Assembly: GCA_964467315.1 (NCBI GenBank) | Contig: CAYXSA010000102.1 | Span: 1 to 14,854, forward strand | Length of the DNA stretch: 14,854 nt | DNA from: JAAFIM01 sp964467315 | Lineage (GTDB): Bacteria > Bacteroidota > Bacteroidia > Chitinophagales > Saprospiraceae | Direction of reading: 5' to 3' | In this document: positions 6,178-11,981 of the stretch, in pieces | How positions within the stretch are numbered: the first letter of the stretch is position 1 | Layout of the letters: each line of letters opens with the position of its first letter | Made by a program: the position numbers and the translations under genes | Notes under the pieces: generated by a model | The model's input: only the letters and a program-made list of their open reading frames with translations | The model's database searches: none | Told to the model about the DNA's origin: nothing

Positions 6178-6849
6178 TCAGCCGTCTTCGCTATCGTCGG
6201 TTTTGGCTCTGGGTTGGCGGCGGTCTTTATAGCCGAGAGATTGGGCGTAGGACTGTAGTTTGTCTTTGAGCATATTGCGTGCTCGGTGTAAGCGGGAGCG
6301 GACGGTGCCGATGGGTATGCCTACGATTTTAGCGATTTCTTCGTAGGTGAAGCCCTCGATGTCGCAAAGCAATATGACGGTGCGAAAGTCGATAGAGAGG
6401 AAGTTGATAGCAGTCGTTACTTCGTCGCCCATCATGCCTTGAAAAATCTCTTCGCGCAGGTCGGTATAACTATTGAAATTGCCGTCTTCGCTGTCGTGAT
6501 AGATGGCTATATCTTCGTAGTCTACTTGTTGTGGGCGTTTGGATTTTTTGCGGTATTGATTTATGAAGGCGTTCTTGAGGATTTTGAACAACCAAGCTTT
6601 CGGATTAGTTCCCTTAGCGTATTTATCTATAAAACGAAGTGCCTTTAGGTAGGTATCTTGTACCAAGTCGTTGGCATCGTCTTCATTGTAGCAGAGGTGG
6701 AAGGCGAAGTTGTAGAGGGCATTGATTTGGGGCATCAATTCTTCTTCAAAAATCTCCATTTGCTCTGGGGTAGCGAGCCGTTTTTCTTGGGGGTCTTCTT
6801 GGGAGGCGAGCAAATCGTCGTCGAGTAAGTCGTTATCTTCGTAATTCAT
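6178..6849 (-). CDS. ECF-family RNA polymerase sigma factor
   Basis: 223 aa. ECF sigma factors direct RNA polymerase to a specific regulon. The sigma-70 region 2 is at about 44-103 (LYNFAFHLCYNEDDANDLVQ, then the WLFKILKNAFIN helix). Region 4 is at about 142-195, with FTYEEIAKIVGIPIGTVRSR as the helix-turn-helix that reads the -35 element. The protein has acidic extensions at both ends (MNYEDNDLLDDDLL and TDDSEDG) and an acidic linker (residues 108-132) between the domains, making it slightly longer than a minimal ECF factor. A putative anti-sigma gene follows. A TATATTTG motif at 6882-6889 may be its promoter. The regulon is unknown. Dispersed hairpin and heptad repeats occupy the region further upstream. 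Confidence 0.93.
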   Translation of the reverse strand: MNYEDNDLLDDDLLASQEDPQEKRLATPEQMEIFEEELMPQINALYNFAFHLCYNEDDANDLVQDTYLKALRFIDKYAKGTNPKAWLFKILKNAFINQYRKKSKRPQQVDYEDIAIYHDSEDGNFNSYTDLREEIFQGMMGDEVTTAINFLSIDFRTVILLCDIEGFTYEEIAKIVGIPIGTVRSRLHRARNMLKDKLQSYAQSLGYKDRRQPRAKTDDSEDG

Positions 6850-6881
6850 CTGAATAAGATAGGTGCGTGGTATAAAAGGCG

Positions 6882-6889
6882 CAAATATA
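6882..6889 (-). promoter_or_regulatory. -7 box of the ECF sigma gene
   Basis: Minus-strand TATATTTG, 32 bp upstream of the ATG. The -33 position falls in the GTGAAAA-type heptad array and has no TTG. Confidence 0.45.
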
Positions 6890-6899
6890 CGCAGAGAAA

Positions 6900-6927
6900 G
6901 TGAAAAGCGAAAAGTGAAAAGCGAACG
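6900..6927. repeat. Alternating heptad array (GTGAAAA/GCGAAAA)
   Basis: Units GTGAAAA, GCGAAAA, GTGAAAA, then a degenerate GCGAACG. This is the same unit family as 1431-1489, with a T/C alternation. It lies just upstream of the predicted ECF sigma -7 motif (6882-6889). Confidence 0.75.
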
Positions 6928-6955
6928 CGTAGCGCAAAGTAAAATTTTTTACTGA

Positions 6956-7010
6956 CCCCTGTAGAGCCGTAGTATGCTAGAGCCGTAGCATGGCTACGGC
7001 TCTACAGGGG
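6956..7010. repeat. Solo hairpin module (17-bp perfect inverted repeat)
   Basis: Arms CCCCTGTAGAGCCGTAG (6956-6972) and its exact complement (6994-7010) enclose a second copy of the AGCCGTAGC sequence. The core is the same GAGCCGTAGC hairpin found inside element copies D and E, but here without the conserved GCGTGAGGG and GGGCACGCC ends. It sits between the divergent ECF sigma and lipoprotein genes. It suggests that the hairpin can exist as an independent unit. Confidence 0.75.
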
Positions 7011-7077
7011 CGCAGGGGCAGGCCAAAAAAAAAGCCTGACCGTTCACGAATGTGGCAAAAAACTGCATCTATAAGCG

Positions 7078-7085
7078 TATATTTG
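7078..7085 (+). promoter_or_regulatory. -7 box of the lipoprotein/ILDD operon
   Basis: TATATTTG, ending 42 bp before the ATG at 7128. No clear -33 TTG. The solo hairpin module lies about 70 bp further upstream. Confidence 0.45.
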
Positions 7086-7127
7086 CAAATTTGTATCACC
7101 TCACATTTTTAACGACACATTTTTATT

Positions 7128-8294
7128 ATGTTGCGCTCTACACACAAACATATATTTTACTACTCTTTGCTTTTGATGGCGCTTTTTGCAGCCTGCAAGC
7201 AAGGCGACAAAGCTAAGTCCGATAGGGTCGTTATCAACCCTGACTTCATCGACAACGGCAGCAGCCACGAATGGGAAACTGCCAACATGGAAGCTACCCA
7301 AGATACTTTCCATGTCGTTCAGTCCAAAAAATGGAAAATCGTAGCGGATACCCTTTTTATTGAGGAACTAAAACGAGAAGATGTGCCAACAGAAAGGCGA
7401 AACTTAGGCTTTCGGACACCCGTCATTTTTGTTCAACTCGGCAGCGCGCCTTTGGTGGAAGACCCCAAATCCGCTACGCCTGTAGCGGCTACGCCTTTGG
7501 CGGCTTATGCGCTGAATGCCTCGAAGGATAGGAAGCCTTTTTATGTGAATGGCGAGCATTACACGGGGCGCATAGAAGGCTTTTTGCCGCTGCCCGATGG
7601 AAGCAAAAAAATAGTACTTTCCCTTTTCGTTTACGAGGGCGAATTGGTGCATAAAGCTATAGCCCTAAGCGATAAAAACAAAAGTTATAGCGCTGATTAT
7701 GCTAAAGTGATAACCATTACTCCCAATGGTATGCGTAAGCCTATCATTTATCTGTATCCGACGCAAAAGCAGCGCGTCGATGTTAAAGTCGAGCTAAAAG
7801 GCAAGCTCACGCATACCTACCCCGCCTATTCGCCTGCTACAGGCTGGCAGGTAGAAGCCGACACCGACGGCAAACTAACCAATTTAGCCAACGGAAAAAC
7901 CTATTACTCGCTTTTTTGGGAGGGCGAAAGCGACTACCAATACGACCTTAGCAAGGGCTTCGTGGTGAAGGGCAGCGAAACGGCGGATTTTTTGGACGAG
8001 TCGCTCGAAAAATTGGGCTTAAATCGCCGCGAGGCGGGCGAATTTATCACCTATTGGTTGCCTGAACTGGAGAAAAACCCCTATAATCTGATACATTTCT
8101 CCACAGAAGAATACCAAACTCAAGCGCCCCTACAGGTAAGCCCCCGCCCCGACACCGAAATCCGCATTTTTATGGTCTATCAGCCCCTGCAAAAGCCCAT
8201 CAGCATCGCTCCGCAGACGCTCGCAGCCCCTGCGCGCAAAGGTTTTACGCTGGTAGAATGGGGCGGCAAAGTGCAGACGAGAGAAGTGCAGTAA
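7128..8294 (+). CDS. Lipoprotein with uncharacterised C-terminal KPIIYLYP domain
   Basis: 388 aa. The N-terminus is a lipoprotein signal: a hydrophobic run YYSLLLMALF followed by AAC, so C23 should be lipidated. Residues 24-200 are a weakly conserved, probably extracytoplasmic region with an Ala/Thr/Pro linker (115-126). From about 204 the protein shows conserved motifs I associate with uncharacterised secreted or surface proteins of several phyla: KPIIYLYPT (204-212), TYPAY (230-234), YSLFWEG (260-266), GFVVKG, a FITYWLPELEKNPYN block (306-320) and a final RIFMV (346-350). No catalytic motif is recognised. It is the first gene of a four-gene operon: the next start is 11 bp after its stop. 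A TATATTTG motif at 7078-7085 is a plausible promoter. The cell-envelope location is inferred. Confidence 0.82.
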   Translation: MLRSTHKHIFYYSLLLMALFAACKQGDKAKSDRVVINPDFIDNGSSHEWETANMEATQDTFHVVQSKKWKIVADTLFIEELKREDVPTERRNLGFRTPVIFVQLGSAPLVEDPKSATPVAATPLAAYALNASKDRKPFYVNGEHYTGRIEGFLPLPDGSKKIVLSLFVYEGELVHKAIALSDKNKSYSADYAKVITITPNGMRKPIIYLYPTQKQRVDVKVELKGKLTHTYPAYSPATGWQVEADTDGKLTNLANGKTYYSLFWEGESDYQYDLSKGFVVKGSETADFLDESLEKLGLNRREAGEFITYWLPELEKNPYNLIHFSTEEYQTQAPLQVSPRPDTEIRIFMVYQPLQKPISIAPQTLAAPARKGFTLVEWGGKVQTREVQ

Positions 8295-8305
8295 ATAAAA
8301 AGATA

Positions 8306-8833
8306 ATGAACGCGCCAAAATCGGGTATTTTTTCTCTTTTTGTTCGCTTTGGCTGGGTAGGCGAAAGCGATAGAAAGTTACGTGCTTGGGGCAAATTTGT
8401 CGTTTGGCTGGGCTGCTGCTGGCTTTTGTCGCCCTTAGTTTCTGCCTTTTCGACCATCGGCAAATCGGGCGATAAATTCGCCGATGCAGCTTGGGCGCTG
8501 CTCATCACGCCAGCAGTGAATTTGGTTTTTTTCCCTTTCTTTTTGCTGGGGCATTACGCCCTTCGCCGCTGGCTAAGTTGGTTGCCGCTGGATTATCTGC
8601 TGTCTTTCTTTTTTGCGGTGATTTTCTTTTGGCTGGTCGCTTGGCTAAATTTGGGCGATAAAATATGGGCAGCTATGGAAAAAGAGCATACACCCCCCTC
8701 GACTTATCTCGGTTTTTATCTACCGATTTTGCTGACGGCGGTAGCGGCTACGATTTTGGAGGCGGCGTTTGCGCCTGCGCGGGCGAGTGCCGATATTTTG
8801 GACGATTTTAGCGCAGAGGATAAACACACATGA
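8306..8833 (+). CDS. Small four-helix membrane protein with DILDDF tail (family member 2)
   Basis: 175 aa from ATG 8306, 11 bp after the lipoprotein stop. An earlier in-frame ATG at 8258 overlaps the lipoprotein gene and adds atypical residues. There are four hydrophobic segments: WGKFVVWLGCCWLLSPLV, a central LLITPAVNLVFFPFFLLG, LLSFFFAVIFFWLVAW, and a fourth beginning FYLPILLTAVAATILEAAF. The polar tail is ASADILDDFSAEDKHT. Helix 4 and the tail align directly with the products of 4347-4865 and 8830-9360, so these are paralogues. Arg residues between helices 2 and 3 (HYALRRW) suggest that this loop and both termini are cytoplasmic. Its TGA overlaps the next ATG (ATGA at 8830-8833), which suggests translational coupling. 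Function unknown. Confidence 0.85.
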   Translation: MNAPKSGIFSLFVRFGWVGESDRKLRAWGKFVVWLGCCWLLSPLVSAFSTIGKSGDKFADAAWALLITPAVNLVFFPFFLLGHYALRRWLSWLPLDYLLSFFFAVIFFWLVAWLNLGDKIWAAMEKEHTPPSTYLGFYLPILLTAVAATILEAAFAPARASADILDDFSAEDKHT

Positions 8834-9360
8834 ATACCCCGCCACCTACCCAATACCGCTCCTATGAGTTTTTGCGCAAATGGGAGCTGATACAAACAGC
8901 GGGGCGGCTGTCGACGGCGGGGAAAGTCATTTTGTGGCTGTTTTCTTGCTGGCTGATGCTGCCGCCTGCCCTTTTTATATTGCCTGCGCAGGAGCGAGGC
9001 GCGGGCGCTTCTATTGGCAGTTGGCAGGAAGGCATATTTATTTTGCCCCTGCTTTCCCTTATTCCCTTTTTGCTTTGGTGGCTGCTGCATCGCGCCTATC
9101 TGTGGCTGAACGGCAGGCAACGATATGCCTATATTGCGCCCTTGGGTGCGGCTTGGGTGCTGGCTTGGGTTTTATCCTTTTTGCGAGAAAATGCCGATTT
9201 GGCTTGGCAAAATTTTCTGCGCGAGCATCAAAGCCTGCTTAGTTATATCGCCGTGTATCTGCCGCTGCTGCTTTTTGTGCTGCTGGCTACTTGGCTCGAA
9301 TACCGCTTTGAGCAGCCCCGCCGCGCTGTCGATATTTTGGACGACCATCTACCCGATTGA
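8830..9360 (+). CDS. Small four-helix membrane protein with DILDDH tail (family member 3)
   Basis: 176 aa, starting within the ATGA overlap with the preceding gene. There are four hydrophobic segments: GKVILWLFSCWLMLPPALFI, IFILPLLSLIPFLLWWLL, YIAPLGAAWVLAWVLSFL, and a fourth beginning VYLPLLLFVLLATWLEYRF. It ends RRAVDILDDHLPD, with the ILDD motif nearly at the C-terminus. Paralogy with the 4347 and 8306 products is visible in GK(V/T)IL before helix 1, in the small-residue-T-x-LE motif of helix 4, and in the tail. Hydrophilic loops (PAQERGAGASIGSWQEG and the RENADLAWQNFLREHQ region) would lie outside the membrane on the periplasmic side. No enzymatic motif is seen. It is the middle gene of a tightly packed operon, so its product probably acts with its neighbours. 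Confidence 0.85.
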   Translation: MNTPPPTQYRSYEFLRKWELIQTAGRLSTAGKVILWLFSCWLMLPPALFILPAQERGAGASIGSWQEGIFILPLLSLIPFLLWWLLHRAYLWLNGRQRYAYIAPLGAAWVLAWVLSFLRENADLAWQNFLREHQSLLSYIAVYLPLLLFVLLATWLEYRFEQPRRAVDILDDHLPD

Positions 9361-9367
9361 ATGCCCG

Positions 9368-9832
9368 ATGATGCAAAAAAATCCATTTAGCCTCGACGAA
9401 AAAGGAAATTTGCCGCTGCTTACGCATTTTGTGTTAGCGGTTTTCGCTATCCTGCTGGCTACGGCGTTGCTTTTTTTATACACAGGCAAGCGCGTTTTTA
9501 CACCGAAGGGCTTTGATTTGATGTACGGCGTTTTTTTAGCGCAAATTCCTGCCTTTGGCTTGCGTTTTTTATTGAGCAATTATGTAGGGCGCTGGTTTCC
9601 GAAGGGCGGCGTTTTCCTGCGTATGCTCCTACCTTTTTTGCCCCTACTTTTGTTGTATTTGTTCATTTATTCGGTCAGTATACGCCCCGATTTGCGCATC
9701 TGGAACCGACTTTTTTTGATGGTTGTCGTTCCCTCATTTTTTTACGCGCTGATTGTGAGCCTACTTTTGCACTTTTTGCGCAAGCCCCCAAGCCGAGATA
9801 GCAGCATTTTGGACGATATCGGAAAGGAATAG
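9368..9832 (+). CDS. Small membrane protein with ILDD tail (divergent family member 4)
   Basis: 154 aa from ATG 9368, 7 bp after the preceding stop; ATG 9371 is an equally possible start. There are four hydrophobic segments: FVLAVFAILLATALLFLY, YGVFLAQIPAFGLRFLL, FLRMLLPFLPLLLLYLFIYS, and LMVVVPSFFYALIVSLLLHF. A short tail PPSRDSSILDDIGKE follows. Overall similarity to the three longer paralogues is weak, but the four-helix plan and the C-terminal ILDD are kept. It is therefore a divergent paralogue, or an unrelated protein carrying the same tail. It is last in the operon. A T-rich run and a hairpin element in minus orientation (9846-9950) follow. Function unknown. Confidence 0.78.
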   Translation: MMQKNPFSLDEKGNLPLLTHFVLAVFAILLATALLFLYTGKRVFTPKGFDLMYGVFLAQIPAFGLRFLLSNYVGRWFPKGGVFLRMLLPFLPLLLLYLFIYSVSIRPDLRIWNRLFLMVVVPSFFYALIVSLLLHFLRKPPSRDSSILDDIGKE

Positions 9833-9845
9833 TTTTTCTTTTTTT

Positions 9846-9950
9846 GGGCGTGCCCCTGCTCCCCGCTTCGCGCCTAAAGGCGCTTGCTTAAAGGTCGCAG
9901 GGTCGGGCTTTTTGAGCCGTAGCATGCTACGGCTCTACAATCCCTCACGC
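9846..9950 (-). repeat. Modular hairpin element, copy E (minus orientation)
   Basis: On the minus strand: GCGTGAGGGATTGTAG, the same GAGCCGTAGC/GCTACGGCTC hairpin as copy D, then AGCCCGACC, and a longer terminal arm closed by CCCTGC/GCAGGG with an inner GCGCC/GGCGC hairpin, ending GGGCACGCCC. An A-run (a T-run on the plus strand, 9834-9845) follows the 3' end. It lies between the converging 9368-9832 and 10031-10522 genes. Confidence 0.78.
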
Positions 9951-9982
9951 AAAAATCCCCGCCGCGCAAAGGCGCGGCGGGG
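9951..9982 (-). terminator. GC-rich intrinsic terminator after the YbjN-like gene
   Basis: A perfect 11-bp stem CCCCGCCGCGC (9957-9967) with 9972-9982 and a 4-base loop, followed on the minus strand by five or six T (complement of 9951-9955). It abuts element copy E directly. Confidence 0.8.
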
Positions 9983-10030
9983 CAGAGAAACATAAATTAT
10001 CCCACAAAAAAAGCAGAAAAACCTTTTTCT

Positions 10031-10522
10031 CTATGCCGCGCGAATGATATGCAAGATATGCGGCAAATACAGCTGCATAGTCGTTACATTGCGTAGCATA
10101 GTGCGGTCGATGAGCCGCTCCGTTAGTTCGTTGGCATCGCAGTCGAGATAGGTTTTAAAGCGAACATCGCCCGTTTTTATATCGAGTTCAAAGTTTCCGA
10201 ATAGTTGCCGATTGTTCAAGTACATGAGGTATACCGCCATTTGCCCAAATTTTCGGCGCGGCGTGGGTGTCGGTATCGTCGAATAAATGCCCAAGCCCGC
10301 CCGCTGATGCAGGGCGAAAAGGCAGCGCCAGCCCCCTTCGGGCGACTGTACATCAAAATCCACCCCTTGCCCCTCGTCGATGACTTCGTAGTCGATGCCG
10401 ATGCGCACCAAGTAACGGCTTACGGTGTCGAGCATGGGCGACATGCTGCCTTTGGGGGTAGGCGCAAAAAGATGGCTATAGTTGTTTGCGTTAGCTTGCT
10501 GTTTGCCTGTGTTATTGGTCAT
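10031..10522 (-). CDS. YbjN-like domain protein (type III chaperone-like fold)
   Basis: 163 aa from ATG 10522. After a polar N-terminus of about 28 residues comes a YbjN-type region: an amphipathic helix (MLDTVSRYLVRIGIDYEV), strands (VDFDVQ, WRCLFALHQ, LGIYSTI), a helix (FGQMAVYLMYLNNRQ), strands (GNFELDIKTGDVRFKTYLD), and a C-terminal helix (ATG-distal LYLPHILHII). This order is typical of YbjN proteins, whose fold resembles type III secretion chaperones; their molecular role is poorly known. It is cytoplasmic, with no signal peptide. The start overlaps the stop of the glucosaminidase gene by 11 bp, suggesting coupled translation. An in-frame start at 10609 lies inside that gene and is less likely. 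A GC-rich intrinsic terminator follows at 9951-9982. Confidence 0.75.
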   Translation of the reverse strand: MTNNTGKQQANANNYSHLFAPTPKGSMSPMLDTVSRYLVRIGIDYEVIDEGQGVDFDVQSPEGGWRCLFALHQRAGLGIYSTIPTPTPRRKFGQMAVYLMYLNNRQLFGNFELDIKTGDVRFKTYLDCDANELTERLIDRTMLRNVTTMQLYLPHILHIIRAA

Positions 10523-11576
10523 AGCGATATAGTTGGAGGCTTTCAATGATATTGATGAGTTTTTCGCCGTATTTGGGGTCGGTGGCATAGCCTGCGGCTT
10601 TGAGCCCATGCGCCCAGTTGCGGTAATCGGTACGCGGTAGCAGCAAGAGATGTTTGTAGCGCTCGCCTGTAAGCAGTAGGCTATGCTCGCGGAAACTTTC
10701 TGCCGCCGAGCTAAAGATGCGAAACATATCGTAGCGGCTATCGTCTGTATAATTGGCGCAGCGGCAGCCGATGCACTTGCTTTTACACTTTATGCCGAAG
10801 TGGTTGTTGTCGCGGCTGGCGAGTTTGCTGTCGCCTGCATTGCTTTCCAAAAGACCTTGTGCGAGGGTGATGGATACGGGTATATTGTATTCGCGGGCTT
10901 CTGCCTGTGCGATGGGCAAATAGGTAGCTATATAGCGGGCTACGGTTTGGCTTCTGGCGCTGGCAGCGGCGGGGGCGGCTTGTTTATCGCCGAATAAAAA
11001 GCCGAGATTGGAAAGGGCGGCGGCTTTTTGCTTTTCTGCATCGCTGAGCGCGCTGCTCACGGCTGTAGCGGGATTGGCGAGATTGAGATAATCGAGCGGA
11101 GCATTAGAAGGCTTGCTTTTATGGGCTGCACTGGAGGAGGGGGCGGCGTTTATGGGGCGGGGCGAGGCGGGCATGGTTTGGCTAAAGTCGCGGGCATTTT
11201 CCCACCATAGTTTTTCGGTGGAGCTGGGCAAAGCGGCAGGTTTGGCGGCTGCGGCTGCGGCAGGGGCTGTTTTTTTCTTGGCGGGGGTTGGAGCAGTAGG
11301 CTCGTCGGCAGGCGGGGCAATATACCGCGCTGGAGTAGCTTCGGGCATAGGCTGGCTGTAGTAGCCACTTGGTACAAAGGTGGCAGCCGCAGTAGCGGCG
11401 GGCATACTCGGTTGACCGAAAGAGATAGAAAAGCTAAAATCTTTCTGCAAGACAGCAAAAGCCAGCAAGCCCAAAGCCACAAAGCGAACCATCGGGCGCT
11501 GGCTGTAGGTTTTCAGAGCCGCCCAATGATGCTGAAAGCGCGTGCGAAGAATAGCGGGGAGGTTGCGGTTGTTCAT
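10512..11576 (-). CDS. Membrane-anchored glucosaminidase (peptidoglycan hydrolase, GH73-like)
   Basis: 354 aa. A short cytoplasmic N-terminus is followed by one hydrophobic segment (VRFVALGLLAFAVL, about 30-43). A long Ala/Pro/Ser-rich linker (about 56-205) follows, then a glucosaminidase domain (about 212-350). Family enzymes cut the glycan strands of peptidoglycan. The catalytic Glu is expected at E244 in LAQGLLESNAG. The NNHFGIKC motif (257-264), FRIFSSAAESFREHS and the C-terminal YATDPKYGEKLINIIE are typical of the family. No LysM cell-wall-binding repeats are present, unlike many Bacteroidota homologues. Four Cys are clustered in CKSKCIGCRC (264-273) in the loop after the active-site region. 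The protein is probably periplasmic and tethered to the inner membrane. It is the first gene of a two-gene unit with the YbjN-like gene. Confidence 0.9.
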   Translation of the reverse strand: MNNRNLPAILRTRFQHHWAALKTYSQRPMVRFVALGLLAFAVLQKDFSFSISFGQPSMPAATAAATFVPSGYYSQPMPEATPARYIAPPADEPTAPTPAKKKTAPAAAAAAKPAALPSSTEKLWWENARDFSQTMPASPRPINAAPSSSAAHKSKPSNAPLDYLNLANPATAVSSALSDAEKQKAAALSNLGFLFGDKQAAPAAASARSQTVARYIATYLPIAQAEAREYNIPVSITLAQGLLESNAGDSKLASRDNNHFGIKCKSKCIGCRCANYTDDSRYDMFRIFSSAAESFREHSLLLTGERYKHLLLLPRTDYRNWAHGLKAAGYATDPKYGEKLINIIESLQLYRYDQ

Positions 11577-11755
11577 AACTCAAAATGCAATTGACAAGAT
11601 TATATATTAAATTTTCGTAGCCGTTTTTGAAACAAAGCAATGTAGCAGCTGCACATATCTGTTGCGCTTTGTGTAATGCAAAGTAACACATAATGTTTTT
11701 AGTGTGCAAATTTATTTACAAACTTTTTGTTGTTAAAAAAGGGGCTTAGGGGCAA

Positions 11756-11794
11756 TAAAAAAGCATAAAACGCTAAAAATCAGCGTTTTATGCT
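11756..11794 (-). terminator. Intrinsic terminator for the aminotransferase/membrane-protein unit
   Basis: A perfect 13-bp stem AGCATAAAACGCT (11762-11774) with 11782-11794 and a 7-base loop, followed on the minus strand by a T-run (complement of 11756-11761). It lies about 190 bp beyond the stop at 11982, on the far side of element copy C. Confidence 0.75.
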
Positions 11795-11867
11795 CTGTAA
11801 ATTTTTTTGTTGTTTTTTTGTGGGAGTTTGCTTGCGCCCCGCGCCCCTTTGGCGCGTGGGCAAGCCT

Positions 11868-11972
11868 GCGTGAGGGATAGTAGGGGCGCTGTAGGGACAA
11901 GGCATGCCTTGTCCCTACATTTGCGCCCTGCATAGCCCGACCGCGCCGCCTTTTTAGCGGCGCGGGCACGCC
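11868..11972 (+). repeat. Modular hairpin element, copy C
   Basis: GCGTGAGGGATAGTAG, a GGGCGC/GCGCCC stem interrupted by a perfect 28-bp palindrome (11891-11918, arms GTAGGGACAAGGCA), then GCATAGCCCGACC, the stem GCGCCGC/GCGGCGC with a T-rich loop, ending GGGCACGCC and followed by an A-run. It is preceded by a further imperfect GC-rich hairpin (about 11830-11865). It lies between the glucosaminidase promoter region and the end of the polytopic membrane protein gene. Confidence 0.8.
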
Positions 11973-11981
11973 CAAAAAAAA

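Larger units (their letters stand above)
11577..11981. other. 405-bp non-coding region upstream of the glucosaminidase gene
   Basis: 11577-11750 is AT-rich and should contain the glucosaminidase promoter; a minus-strand TAAATTTG at 11707-11714 is a weak candidate -7 box, about 130 bp upstream of the start. Beyond it lie the terminator at 11756-11794, an imperfect GC-rich hairpin (11830-11865) and element copy C. I see no gene in it. Confidence 0.6.

Noticed and set aside
5700..6269. 189-codon plus-strand open frame opposite the anti-sigma and the end of the sigma gene
   Set aside because: Starts in a terminator and runs antisense to two supported genes; no domain is seen.
9125..9367. Extended N-terminus for the last ILDD gene
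   Set aside because: It overlaps the preceding gene by more than 230 bp with Cys-rich nonsense sequence; ATG 9368 follows the stop by 7 bp.
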